Shown: positions 1 to 8,943 of the stretch, in pieces
Position numbering within the stretch: position 1 is the stretch's first letter
Layout: each line of letters opens with the position of its first letter
Source of the DNA: Selenomonadales bacterium
Lineage (GTDB): Bacteria > Bacillota > Negativicutes > Sporomusales > UBA7701
Direction: 5' to 3'
NCBI GenBank assembly: GCA_018434945.1
Contig: JAHDOI010000023.1
Coordinates: forward strand, 1 to 64,000
Length of the DNA stretch: 64,000 nt
Program-made: the position numbers and the translations under genes
Notes under the pieces: model-generated
Seen by the model: only the letters and a program-made list of their open reading frames with translations
The model's database searches: none
Told to the model about the DNA's origin: nothing

Positions 1-28
1 ATAAAAAAGCCAGCCCCTTTAGGGGCTG
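1..28 (-). terminator. Rho-independent terminator
   Basis: A 7-bp stem with a short loop (CAGCCCC...GGGGCTG, 11-28) is followed on the minus strand by a T-rich run (positions 1-10). It could end transcription of the formate dehydrogenase gene or belong to the hairpin group next to it. Confidence 0.5.
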
Positions 29-61
29 ACTGAGAACGCTATGCGGTTGGCAAACTTTCAG

Positions 62-130
62 TGAGTCTTGAGACTCAGCTAGTATAATGCCCTTTCAGGG
101 CTAACCCAAGCCACCCGTTTAACGGGTGGC
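62..130. repeat. Cluster of three short hairpins
   Basis: Three inverted repeats follow each other: TGAGTC/GACTCA (62-77), GCCC/GGGC (89-101) and GCCACCCGTT/AACGGGTGGC (110-130). The last ends 11 bp from the stop codon of the formate dehydrogenase. Serial hairpins of this kind are typical of the 3' end of IS200/IS605-type elements and their guide RNAs, but no tnpA or tnpB lies in the window, so this is only a possibility. Confidence 0.35.
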
Positions 131-140
131 TCCGTGACTC

Positions 141-2639
141 TTATCGCCTGCTGATATCCACCAGGCAGCTTTTCGCCGCCGGCGTGCCGGCCGTGGGGTC
201 GGCCGCCGCGCTGGTGATGGCGTTGACGCCCAGGGCGGTCGCCGCCCGCCCCAGCGGCATGGCCACCGTATGCACCGTCCGCCCTCCCGCCGTAAGCGGC
301 CGCAGCGTCTCGCTCACCCGCACCCTGGCCCGGATGTCGCCGCGGGCCGACGCCACCGTTACCTCCTCGCCGCCCGTCAGCCCCAGCTCGCCGGCCAGCG
401 CCGCCGACACCTCCACCACCACCGCCGGCTCTCCGCCTGGCGGCGCGGCGTAAGTCGTCAGCACGTACGGGAAGGCGCCGCCTTCGTCCGGCCCCGGCGC
501 CCGCAACAGGGGATTGGCGCTCGCCGCCGGGTGAAGCGGGTTGACCAGCGGACTTTCCGCCGGTTCGTAATGCTCGGGCAACGGCCCGTCGGCACAGACC
601 GCGGCTACTTTCACCGGCGCGGCGTCGCCTTGCCGTCTGCTGGCGTAGGGGGCGGCGAACAGGCGGGCCACCCCCTCGGGCGTGGCGAACGCCCCGTCCT
701 CGTACAGTATCCGCCGTCCGCCCGGCCAGGCGTAGTCCCGCCCCGCGGCTATGGCCCCCGCTGCCCCGGCGTACAGCCGGCAGCCGCGGTCGATCTCCAG
801 CAGCACATTTTTGGCGTCCGCCGGTCGGCCGTAGTCCCATTTCGCCGCCAGCAGGGGCGCGTCCTTCGCGGCGGGGGCCGCGGCGTACAGGCGGCGCACC
901 GCCCGGAACAGACTGTCGATTATCGCCAGGTCCGGCCTGGCCAGCCCCTCGGGGCGGAGGATGCGCCGCTGCCACTGGACGAGGCGTCCGCCGCTCGTCA
1001 CCGAGCCGGCTTTCTCGTAAAAGTGGGCCGCCGGCAGAAGTACGACCTCGGTGCCGATCTCCGCGGGCTTCACACCGGGCAGGCGCCAGAATTCGGCCGT
1101 CTCGGAAGGGAAAAGATCGACGACCGCCAGCGTGTCGAGCGCCGCCAGGGCCCGCGCCGCCAGCCGGTTGTCGGGCGTGCTGATCATCGGGTTGATGCCC
1201 ACCGCCAGCGCCGCCTTGAATTGCCCGGCCGCCATCGCCGCCAGCATCGGCAGATAGGTGGCCGGTTTGCCCGCTCCCTGGCGCGGCAGCCAGCCGTAGC
1301 TTTCCTCCGGCGGCGCGGCGAACCACGCCCCCAGCAGGTCCGCGACGCCGCCGGCCGCCTCCGTGCCGTGCCTGACCGCGTAATCCCCCAGCGTCACATC
1401 CTCCCGGCCCGGGACCGGCAGGTACCCCGGCAGGCTGGTGGCCAGGCTGCCGAGGTCGGTCGACCCCTGCACATTTGCCTCGCCCCTGAGCGCGTTCACC
1501 CCGCCGCCCGCCACTCCCACCGAGCCCAGCAACAGCGCCAGGATGGCATAGCAGCGGATTGTCTGCACCGCCGTCGTATGCTGGGTTATCCCTAAAGCGT
1601 ACAGGATGGCCAGCGGCCGGCGCCCGGCCACCGCCGCCGCCATCGCGGCGATCGTCGCTGCCGGCACGCCGGTGATTGCCGCCGCCGTCGCCGCGTCGTA
1701 GCGCCGGAAGTGTTCGCGCAGGTGGCTGAAAACCGTTCCCGGCGCCTCGATATCCGCCGCTGCGGCCGGCCGGCCTTCCCCGTCCAGGACGTACGCCCAG
1801 CGTTCGGTGTCATAGCTGCGGGCGGCGTCGTCGTAGCCCGCGAACAGCCCGTCGGCGAAGCGGTAGCCGGGATTGACCAGATAGCGGGCGTTCGTCAGCC
1901 TGGTTACATAATCACGGTCGAACAGCCCTTCCTCCAGGACAATATTGATCACCGCCCCCAGGAGAGCGATATCGCTGCCGGGACGGAGCTGGGCGAAAAT
2001 ATCCGCCTGGGCGGCGGTGGGGGTGCGGCGGGGATCGACGGCCACAACCTTCGCCCCGGCGGCCCGCGCGGCCAGCACCTGCCGCATCGCCACCGGGTGA
2101 TTGTCGGCCATGTTGGCCCCGGCGATCAGCACCGTGCCGGCCGCGGCCAGGTCGGTCCACGAATTCGTTGTCGCCCCGTAACCGAAAGTCGATGACAGAC
2201 CTGCCACCGTGGGGGCGTGTCAGACGCGGGCCTGATGCTCGATATACGTCGAGCCGAGCAGGCGGGTGAACTTGCCCAGCAGATAACTCTCCTCGTTCGT
2301 CACCGCGGCCGAGCCGAACACCGCGATGCCGTCCGTGCGGGCGTCGTCGGGCGCCCAGCCCGCGTCGCGCGCCGCCTTGAGTCTCGCCGCCAGCAGCGTG
2401 ATAGCCTGCCGCCAGCCGATCTCCCGCCACCCGTCGGCCCCCGCCGGCCGCCACAGCGGCCGGGTGACGCGGCCCGGATGGCCGCGGAAAGAGCCCAGCC
2501 CGGCCTTCGCGCACAAGGCGCCCAGGCTGACGGGGTGGGCGGGGTCGCCCTTAACGGCGACGATTTCGCCGTTAGCGACGCTGAAAAGGGCGCCGCACCC
2601 TCCGGAACAGAAACGGCAGATGCCGGGAATAATTCTCAT
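141..2639 (-). CDS. fdhA: Selenocysteine formate dehydrogenase-like molybdopterin oxidoreductase
   Basis: Catalytic subunit of a formate dehydrogenase-type enzyme (formate to CO2, Mo or W bis-pterin cofactor plus one 4Fe-4S cluster). The N-terminus has the cluster cysteines C8, C11, C15 and C43 followed by K45, as in E. coli FdhF. The frame is interrupted by UGA at 2220-2222, codon 140, in the context ARV-UGA-HAPTVAG; FdhF has selenocysteine 140 followed by His at this place, so the UGA is read here as Sec and the gene as one 832-residue protein. A normal annotation would split it into a 139-aa and a roughly 690-aa piece. The ATG start has AAGGAG about 12 nt upstream. No electron-transfer subunit is adjacent, so its partner is unknown. 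The 3' end runs to hairpins at 1-130. Confidence 0.9.
2193..2222 (-). promoter_or_regulatory. SECIS-like hairpin at the UGA codon
   Basis: Starting at the UGA itself the mRNA can fold as UGACA/UGUCA (5 bp), a C/C mismatch, GCC/GGU (3 bp) and an inner CCA/UGG closing a short loop. Bacterial SECIS elements lie immediately 3' of the Sec codon inside the coding region, so position and size fit. No folding program was run. Confidence 0.6.
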
Positions 2640-2677
2640 AATCGCGCAGTACTCCTTGTCGGGGAATATGATAGACC

Positions 2678-2733
2678 AAATGTCAGAGCAAATGTCAGAA
2701 TAAATGCCAGATTAAATGTACGAAAATGTCAGT
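2678..2733. repeat. Five AAATGTCAGA-like direct repeats
   Basis: Copies begin at 2678, 2690, 2702 and 2714, exactly 12 bp apart, and a fifth at 2724. The sequences are AAATGTCAGA, AAATGTCAGA, AAATGCCAGA, AAATGTACGA and AAATGTCAGT. They lie between the divergent formate dehydrogenase and deacetylase genes, 39 bp from the former's start codon, as expected for a regulator binding array or a small satellite. Confidence 0.7.
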
Positions 2734-2866
2734 GGTTTTGCCAGGGTTTTTCCATACCTATCATTGTAGTAAATTTGCCGGCCGGTGGCAACCTCCGCCG
2801 GCGGTTCTACCGGCGGGACAGGCGTCATACACTGTCAATGAACCTTGTTGACAGGAGGATGATGCC

Positions 2867-4197
2867 TTGAAAGCAGCGGTTATCGTCGCAATTATTATCG
2901 CCGTTTTGGCCGGCCCGCAGCCGGCGGCCGCCCTGCCGGCCGTCGTCGACAGAGTGGCGGCGGCGAAAGCGGTGGCCCTGACGCTGGAGGACCTGGACGG
3001 GGCGGCCGAGTTCGCGGCTGTGCTCAAGCTGTGCCGGGAAGAAAAAATAAAAGTCACCTTTTTCGTCAAAGGCGAGGCTTTGTCCCGCCTGGCGGTAAAG
3101 CAGGCGGTCGCGGACGGCCACGAATTCGGCAACCACGGGCTGCGCCACGAATACTGGGCCGAGGCCGGCGCCCCCGCCATCGCCGCCGACCTCGCGGCCG
3201 GGGCCAAGGCGGTGCAGGCGGCCGCGGGCATGGCGCCGCGCGTCGTCAGGCCTCCCTACGCGTACTATGGCGACAACTTCCGCGAGGCCGCGGCGAAGCT
3301 GGCGCCGCCCGCCGTCGTGGTCCGGGGGGGGTGGACGCGGGCGACTGGCTGGTGGATTCGCCGGAAGCGGTGGTCGAACAGCTGAAGGGTGCGGTCGCCG
3401 GCGGAGCGATCGTCAATATCAATATGAAGGCCAAAACGGCGGCGGCCGCCCTGCCGTCGATCGTCCGCGAACTGAAAGCGCGGGGCTTCGAGCTGGTGAC
3501 GGCGGGCGAACTGTTGCGGAAAATCCCTCCGGCCGCAGTGGCTCCGCCGTCCGCCTCCCCCTCAGGCCCGCCGCTGACGGGCGGGCCCTTGGCGGTGCTG
3601 AGGCGGAGCGAGGCGGGACGTCCTTACATTGCGCTGACCTTCGACGACGGCGGTCCGGCCTGGCGGGTGAACGAAATCCTCGACATCCTTAAAGAGGCGG
3701 GGGTGCGGAGCACCTTCTTCCTGCTGAGGGAATGGGTGAGGGCAAACCCCGACGAGGTCCGGCGCATGGCGGCCGAGGGGCACGAGATCGCCAACCATTC
3801 CTATTCCCACCCCCGTTTCAGCTGGCTTTCCACCGCCGCGATGCGGGAGGAGATCCTCGCGGCCCGCGAGGCGCTGCGGGAGGTGACCGGCCGGGACGGG
3901 GCGCCGTTCTTCCGTCCGCCTTACGGGGTGTATAACGGCACGCTGACCGGACTCCTGAACGAGCTGGGCTACCGAGCGCTGGTGATGTGGGATGTGGACA
4001 GCCGCGACTGGTCCGGACTGGACGCGGATACGATCTCCCGGCAGGTCGCCGGCGATGCCGCGGCCGGATCGGTCGTTCTTTTCCATCTGCACGGGGCGCA
4101 TACCGCCGAAGCCCTGCGGGAGGTCATTCCCGCCCTGCGGGCCAGGGGCTACGGGCTGACGACCCTCGGCAATCTCTTCGGCGAGGGCGGCGGATAG
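2867..4197 (+). CDS. Two-domain polysaccharide deacetylase, frameshifted
   Basis: Exported NodB-type polysaccharide deacetylase (carbohydrate esterase 4), likely acting on cell-wall or surface glycans. The TTG start at 2867 has AGGAGG 8 nt upstream and opens a signal peptide (MKAAVIVAIIIAVLAG). Domain 1 (about residues 25-160) is degenerate: it keeps GNHGLRH and RPPYAYYG but has TLEDLDG where active enzymes have TFDDG. Domain 2 (about residues 240-435) is complete with TFDDGGP, the metal-binding HSYSH and RPPYGVYN. The two domains are in different frames; the switch lies in a run of eight G at 3324-3331, and one more G would restore a 443-aa protein. This is either a sequencing/assembly error, a true mutation or a phase-variable tract. 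If the frameshift is real, domain 2 could still start at the GTG near 3330. Confidence 0.75.
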
Positions 4198-4230
4198 AGC
4201 CGGGATAAAAAAATATAATATTACAAGGAG

Positions 4231-4275
4231 AGCCTTTTCGGCCGCAAGCGGGAGGAAATTGTTACCGGAAAGGCT
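4231..4275 (+). promoter_or_regulatory. Inverted repeat in the larA leader
   Basis: AGCCTTTTCGG (4231-4241) pairs with CCGGAAAGGCT (4265-4275) with one mismatch, about 40 bp before the racemase start. It may be an operator or a leader hairpin; there is no T-run to make it a terminator. Confidence 0.35.
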
Positions 4276-4317
4276 AATAATACAAGGATAAATTGCTACG
4301 TGAGGTGGATATTTGTT

Positions 4318-5613
4318 ATGGAAAAGGTTTTCGAGTTCGGATTTGGCGACCAGAAGCTCAAGCTCGCCCTGCCGGAAGAGCAGATAATACAGGTCATCGA
4401 AGGGCGCGCCTATCCGCCGGTGACCGATGTGGCCGCCGCCGTCAAGGAGGCGCTCGCCAATCCCATCGGCACCCCGCCGCTGAAGGAAATCGTCAAGCCG
4501 GGGGAAAAGGTCGGCATCGTCGTCAGCGACATCACCCGGGCCTGGGTCAAATTCAATCACTTTTTGCCGGTGCTGCTCGATGAGCTGAACGCCTGCGGCA
4601 TCCCCGACAGCGACATGTTCATCGTCATCGGTCTCGGCGCCCACCGCGCCCACACCGCTGACGAGGACGTGCTGGTGTGCGGGCAGGATGTCTGCCACCG
4701 GGTACCCGTCTACCAGCATGACTGCCACAACCAGGACGAGCTGACGTATGTCGGCAAGACCAAACGCGGCGTGGAGACCTACATCAACAAGCGCCTGGCC
4801 GATGCTGACAGGATGATCATCACCGGCGGCATCGTCTATCACTTCATGGCCGGCTTCGGCGGCGGCCGCAAGTCGATCATGCCGGCGATCAGCGGCTTCC
4901 GCACCATCCAGGGCAACCATCTGTTCTGCATGAACAAAGAGGTGGGCAAGGGCCTCAACCCGTTGTGCGCGTCGGGGTCGCTGGAGCCGAACGATATGCA
5001 CCACGACATGTGCGACATGGCGGAGCTGGCCAAACCCGACTTCCTGCTGAACGCGGTGTTCACGCCCGATGGCAAGTTCGCGAAATTCTTCGCCGGCCAC
5101 TGGTACAAGGCGTGGGAAGCCGGCACCAAGATGGTCGAGGATATTTACGGCGTGCCGATCAAGGCCCAGGCCGATCTGGTCATCGCTTCCTCGGGCGGTT
5201 TCCCGAAGGATATCAACCTCTACCAGGGCTCGAAGACGATCGACAACGCCTTTATGGCCTGCAAGCCGGGCGGGGCGATCATCTGCATCATGGAGTGCCG
5301 CGACATCTACGAGCCGCGGGAATTCAGCGACTGGTTCAAGCACAAGGACATGCTGGACTTCGAGATGGCGATCCGCAACCATTTCACCATCCCGGGCTTC
5401 GTCGCTTACAAGTGCGCCGACATCGCCAAGAAGCAGCCGCTGATCGTCGTCACCAAACCCGAGAACGTCGACTTCGTCAACGGCACGGGCATGATCGCCG
5501 TCACCAGCCTGGATGAAGCGTATCGCATCGCCAAGGAGAAGCTCGGCAAGAAGGATTTCACCATCACCGTCATGCCGGGAGCGGCGAACACGGTGCCTGT
5601 GCTGCAGAAATAA
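4318..5613 (+). CDS. larA: LarA-type nickel-dependent 2-hydroxyacid racemase
   Basis: Member of the lactate racemase (LarA) family, which uses a nickel pincer cofactor (NPN) to interconvert D- and L-2-hydroxyacids. The signature GIVYHFMAGFGGGRKS with its His and Lys is present, as are the GAHR and QGNH histidines that match catalytic or nickel-binding positions. The ATG at 4318 (MEKVFEF, 431 aa) is preferred because GAGGTGG lies 10 nt upstream; an ATG-less extension to 4300 has no ribosome site. The gene stands alone, unlike the second copy at 36.6 kb, so its substrate may not be lactate. LarB, LarC and LarE cofactor genes are not in the window. Confidence 0.85.
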   Translation: MEKVFEFGFGDQKLKLALPEEQIIQVIEGRAYPPVTDVAAAVKEALANPIGTPPLKEIVKPGEKVGIVVSDITRAWVKFNHFLPVLLDELNACGIPDSDMFIVIGLGAHRAHTADEDVLVCGQDVCHRVPVYQHDCHNQDELTYVGKTKRGVETYINKRLADADRMIITGGIVYHFMAGFGGGRKSIMPAISGFRTIQGNHLFCMNKEVGKGLNPLCASGSLEPNDMHHDMCDMAELAKPDFLLNAVFTPDGKFAKFFAGHWYKAWEAGTKMVEDIYGVPIKAQADLVIASSGGFPKDINLYQGSKTIDNAFMACKPGGAIICIMECRDIYEPREFSDWFKHKDMLDFEMAIRNHFTIPGFVAYKCADIAKKQPLIVVTKPENVDFVNGTGMIAVTSLDEAYRIAKEKLGKKDFTITVMPGAANTVPVLQK

Positions 5614-5625
5614 CAAGCCACGGAA

Positions 5626-5657
5626 ATGCCCCCCGGCGAACGCCGGGGGGCATGTTT
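5626..5657 (+). terminator. Terminator after larA
   Basis: A 13-bp GC-rich stem (ATGCCCCCCGGCG/CGCCGGGGGGCAT) followed by TTTT, 12 bp after the larA stop codon. Confidence 0.8.
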
Positions 5658-5667
5658 TATGCGGAGG

Positions 5668-5904
5668 CTAGGAGAGGAGGGTGTTTACAAAGGGGCCGCC
5701 GTCACCGGGGTCGTCGTCCTCATCCGGGTACTGGATAAAATGGGTATACACGTCGCCGGATTCCGAGTTGCGCACCTTCCACAGTTCGCCGTCGAAACTC
5801 ACGCTGACGAGCGTGACAAGCAGCACCGGCAGGACGGAAACCTTGCCGTTGTCGAGCCTGCCCAGATAGATCACGTCGCCCGCGCTGTACCCCTTTCTGG
5901 CCAT
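5668..5904 (-). CDS. Small hypothetical protein
   Basis: A 78-residue protein of unknown function. The ATG start has GGAGGT 6 nt upstream, which supports translation. The N-terminus (MARKGYSAGDVIYLGRLDNGKV) resembles a small beta-barrel fold and the C-terminal half is acidic (PDEDDDPGDGG). No signal peptide, membrane segment or cysteine is seen. It converges with larA across a shared terminator. Confidence 0.6.
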   Translation of the reverse strand: MARKGYSAGDVIYLGRLDNGKVSVLPVLLVTLVSVSFDGELWKVRNSESGDVYTHFIQYPDEDDDPGDGGPFVNTLLS

Positions 5905-5984
5905 ATGCGACCTCCGTTCGAACGAGTGTATTTAATTATAATTACAGTGTACCACGCGGCTTTACATATTACCACTATTATTGT

Positions 5985-6968
5985 TTACCTGTGCTGCGGC
6001 GGGAGGGAGAAGGTCCGTTCGAGTTCTTCCACCCATGCCCCTTTCTTGTGGCTGAACGTTTTGACGGTGACTCTGTCGGCGTAGAGGTAGAGGGAGTTCG
6101 TCCAGATGCTCTCGCGGTCCAGGTCGGCATTGTGGATGTTGGCCACCCGCCCGGCGTACAGGTTGACCGCGGCGGCGAACGAGGGGTTGTCGGCCGGGGT
6201 ATGGGTGTGCCCGGATACCCACAGCATGATTTGCGGGTTGGCGGCGATTATTGCGGCGAGGGGCTGCTCGGGCTGGGCGACGCGATTGGGGGTGTTGACG
6301 GATTTGTTGTACTGGGACAGCGTTCCCGCCAAAGGAGCGTGGCAGAAGATGATCGTCGGCGCGGCGGGGTTGTTTTTCAGCTCCGTAGCCAGCCATCTGA
6401 GCTGACGGTCGGAGAGCTGCGTGAGGTAGGGGGAGTCGAGCGAGTCCACGGACAGGAAGATCAACAGATAGCCGCCGATTTTCTGGCTGCGGTACAATTC
6501 CGGCAGGCCGAACGTTTCCCTGAAGCGTCGCAGCTTGTCGGCGCGGGCTTCGGCGTCCCCCCGGACGCTGCGGCCGTTGCGGTCCGGCTCGTCGAGGTAG
6601 AGATAATCGTGGTTGCCGGTGATAAACACGCGCGGCGCACGGAATTTGGCGAAGTAGGCTGTGGCGCAGGCGTATTCGTCCGCGGTGCCGCGGCTGGCGG
6701 CGATATCGCCGAGGACGACGATCTCGCCCACGTCCCCCCAGGCGTTGATGTCTTCGACCAGCTTATTCTTGGCGGCGGCGATTTTATCGTACCTGGCAGG
6801 TTCGGCTGCCCGGGAAACCTTGGAGGGCAGGTGAGGGTCGGCCAGCAGCACGATGCGGTAATAGCCCGGCGGCTCCGGAGCGGCAAGCGCGGGGCCGGCG
6901 AGGAGGCACAGGCAGAAAAATAACAGCGCGGCGACGATATGCGGTTTGCGGGGCGCAGACAATAGCAT
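5985..6968 (-). CDS. Exported metallophosphoesterase
   Basis: Calcineurin-like phosphoesterase secreted by the Sec pathway. The usual motifs are in order: LADPHL (D-x-H), VLGDIA (GD), ITGNHDY (GNHD), FCHAPL and SGHTHTP (GHxH), which bind two metal ions. The start is placed at the ATG at 6968 with AAGGAG 8 nt upstream, giving 327 aa with a signal peptide (VAALLFFCLCLLAG, cleavage near ALAAPEP). The frame stays open to 7070, but that extension runs into transposase remains. Substrate unknown; similar proteins act on nucleotides or phospholipids. Confidence 0.85.
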   Translation of the reverse strand: MLLSAPRKPHIVAALLFFCLCLLAGPALAAPEPPGYYRIVLLADPHLPSKVSRAAEPARYDKIAAAKNKLVEDINAWGDVGEIVVLGDIAASRGTADEYACATAYFAKFRAPRVFITGNHDYLYLDEPDRNGRSVRGDAEARADKLRRFRETFGLPELYRSQKIGGYLLIFLSVDSLDSPYLTQLSDRQLRWLATELKNNPAAPTIIFCHAPLAGTLSQYNKSVNTPNRVAQPEQPLAAIIAANPQIMLWVSGHTHTPADNPSFAAAVNLYAGRVANIHNADLDRESIWTNSLYLYADRVTVKTFSHKKGAWVEELERTFSLPPQHR

Positions 6969-7057
6969 GGCGGGTCTCCTTCCGCACGGCCGGTTTAAGG
7001 CAGGATATTCCGCGTTTTTGGCGGTGAATCCTGCCGGAAGCGCAGGTTGATTTTGAG

Positions 7058-7201
7058 CAGGATTATTCACCTAATGATATTCGAAGCTTCGAGGAACTTC
7101 AATCCATCGTTGACGAGTATATCGTTTTCTACAACCACGAGAGGCCTCAGCGTCGCTTGAACGGATGCGCACCCGTTGAATTTCTCAACGAGTGCGCATG
7201 A
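7058..7201 (+). mobile_element. IS3-family transposase C-terminal remnant
   Basis: The reading frame ending in TGA at 7199-7201 has no start codon but reads DYSPNDIRSFEELQS, then VDEYIVFYNHERPQRRL and NGCAPVEFLNECA. This is the end of the rve/DDE domain of IS3-type OrfB transposases (FYNHERPQ motif). Only about 47 codons remain. The following sequence (7216-7250, TGTCTACTTTTCGGGG) resembles the right end of such elements. The element is dead. Confidence 0.75.
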
Positions 7202-7274
7202 GGGAGCTTTTTTAAGCTATGTCTACTTTTCGGGGCGCAGTTCAACAGATGTGTAATAGGGCTTTCCTTTTTAT

Positions 7275-8135
7275 CTACCTACGTAGGCCGAATTTGTACC
7301 TTGTTTCGTATCTGTCTTCCTTTTCCTTAGAATCATCTACTAGAAAGGTATTATCTTCATACTCTTTTACATTTGGATAGATTAGCGAAAGCGTTGCGTT
7401 TAGATAAGGCATGGATATTGTCTCTTCTTTGAACGTTTCAAAGGGTGTCTTCTCTGTAACCCATGCATCAAATAATACTTCGTTAGCTTTGCCATCAAGC
7501 TCGATTTTTTGGATAAAAAAATCTATTGCATATGTATTTGCATGAACCGGACCGGTTCGTAATATCCATCGAAAACTTGGTGAACGAAATGCCCACTTAA
7601 TTTGGCCATCCTGTACCCATATAATTGCAGCGATATCCCTCGTCCTCTTAACAAATTTTGCTGCGGTTGCGGTTAATGAAGCATTATACTTTAGCGCAAT
7701 ATCATTAAACGAGGAAAGTGACAAAGAATATTTTGCTAGATCCTTTTCAAAAAAGGAACTAGGTAATAACAACTCTGAAGCAAATTCGTTTGCCTGCTTT
7801 TCCGCAAGTTTATTCGGGGAATATGTGTGTAAATCAGAAAAAGAACACTTATATTGATCTTGATGCCCAGGCAAATGAAAATGCCCAATTTCATGGGCAA
7901 GGCTAAAGTTCTTACGTGTTGAGTAAGGTACATCATCTTTGATTATAATATATGGTTTGTTAGTCTCAAGATCGCGGAAAAATAACCCTGCAGAATCAAT
8001 TCTTGTGGAATACCGAAGGGTTACCCTCAGCTTTTCGCAGATTAATTCCATCGGAGTTGGAATTTCTTTAATTCCTAACTTATCCAGTAATTTTTTTGCC
8101 TCATTTTCGGAGTTAATTGTTTCCAATAGAGACAT
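7275..8135 (-). CDS. ImmA/IrrE-family zinc metallopeptidase
   Basis: A 286-aa protein with the zinc-peptidase motif HEIGHFH (HExxH at about residues 81-85) in the setting LAHEIGHFHLPGHQ, as in ImmA/IrrE (DUF955) proteases that cleave phage-type or toxin-antitoxin repressors. The ATG at 8135 follows a GGGGGG ribosome site; the upstream extension would overlap the previous gene. It lies 10 bp downstream of an antitoxin-like zinc-finger/HTH gene, its likely partner or target. Base composition is much more AT-rich than in the flanks, which points to transfer. Confidence 0.8.
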   Translation of the reverse strand: MSLLETINSENEAKKLLDKLGIKEIPTPMELICEKLRVTLRYSTRIDSAGLFFRDLETNKPYIIIKDDVPYSTRKNFSLAHEIGHFHLPGHQDQYKCSFSDLHTYSPNKLAEKQANEFASELLLPSSFFEKDLAKYSLSLSSFNDIALKYNASLTATAAKFVKRTRDIAAIIWVQDGQIKWAFRSPSFRWILRTGPVHANTYAIDFFIQKIELDGKANEVLFDAWVTEKTPFETFKEETISMPYLNATLSLIYPNVKEYEDNTFLVDDSKEKEDRYETRYKFGLRR

Positions 8136-8145
8136 ATCTTCCCCC

Positions 8146-8610
8146 CTAGGCACGATCACGTTCTTTGATTATGTCTTTTATCTCATTAAGATCATTCTCA
8201 GTAAGTGACTTACCTCTAGCCGCGACAGCGATTGTAGATGCCGCCTCAGCGACTACCGTGGCGGCTAGCACGTCTTCTCTACGAAAGCGCCATTCTCTGC
8301 CAGCTTTAAAAGCCTTAATACGACCATCCTTAATCATGTTATATACTGATTGCTCACTAATTCTTAATAGATCTGCGACCTCTTCTACATTTAGGAAATC
8401 AGGTTTAGGGCTGATAATACTCTCGGCCATGGTTTTTGATAATTGTTGGAGCATTTCAGTTTCATCATTATCGAAATACTCCTCGTTACATTTCGGACAC
8501 CGAAAAGCCTCGACACCGCCTATCGTAATAGGATATTTCCCCTTCCAGTTTAAGTGAATTTGAGTTTTTACTTTTTCCATCTCGCACATGCAATTAAAGC
8601 ATTTTTCCAT
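8146..8610 (-). CDS. YgiT/MqsA-type zinc finger plus excisionase-like HTH protein
   Basis: A 154-aa two-domain protein. The N-terminus carries two CxxC pairs (CFNCMC and CPKCNEEY), the zinc-ribbon of YgiT/MqsA antitoxins. Residues 72-115 form an excisionase/MerR-like helix-turn-helix (LNVEEVADLLRISEQSV, then GRIKAFKAGREWRF). It reads as a DNA-binding antitoxin or repressor. Upstream, 9 bp away, is a broken DUF4258 gene, a common toxin partner of YgiT-type fingers; downstream is an ImmA/IrrE protease. The three genes form one AT-rich minus-strand operon. Confidence 0.75.
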   Translation of the reverse strand: MEKCFNCMCEMEKVKTQIHLNWKGKYPITIGGVEAFRCPKCNEEYFDNDETEMLQQLSKTMAESIISPKPDFLNVEEVADLLRISEQSVYNMIKDGRIKAFKAGREWRFRREDVLAATVVAEAASTIAVAARGKSLTENDLNEIKDIIKERDRA

Positions 8611-8619
8611 GATCTCATC

Positions 8620-8943
8620 TCACCGCCTAACTATTTTTGTCCCCAGATACTCCCATACTTCATCTTCAGTCAGACAGACTGTTATAACCTCGACACTGGG
8701 GAGGCAGCATCCAACAACAACATAAAACCCCGGTTTTCCTTTGGTATTTTCCTGGAAAAGTACCCTCACGTCCTTGCCTGGTTTTTTGAACACTTGAACA
8801 TGGAATTATTCTCCATTCTTGATTGCGTCTAAGGCTTCGGACCGCATCACACCACGCTCAGTCATTCGCTGGATTGCATGTTTACTAAAAAGAATTCGCC
8901 CTTTGTCTGCCATTTGACGAACAAAAGACCCTTGGAATGACAC
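8620..8943 (-). pseudogene. DUF4258 protein with premature stop
   Basis: From the GTG at 8943 (GAGGAT ribosome site upstream) the frame reads MSFQGSFVRQMADKGR, then ILFSKHAIQRMTERGV and ends in TAA at 8806-8808 after 45 codons. The same frame continues through VFKKPGKDVRVLF, KGKPGFYVVVGC and SVEVITVCL to TGA at 8620. KHAIQRMxERGV followed by a beta-sheet with VITV is the DUF4258 pattern. A single nonsense codon therefore splits an otherwise intact gene of 107 codons. In homologous loci DUF4258 is found next to YgiT-type antitoxins, so this is probably a dead toxin. Confidence 0.7.

Noticed and set aside
3562..5616. 684-aa open frame on the minus strand over the deacetylase and larA
   Set aside because: It lies opposite two well-supported genes, has no recognisable domain and is a by-product of the GC-rich codon bias. 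The same holds for the long minus frames at 16929-18254, 26932-28860, 30880-32031, 37960-39459, 41404-42990, 52133-53926 and 54356-56641.
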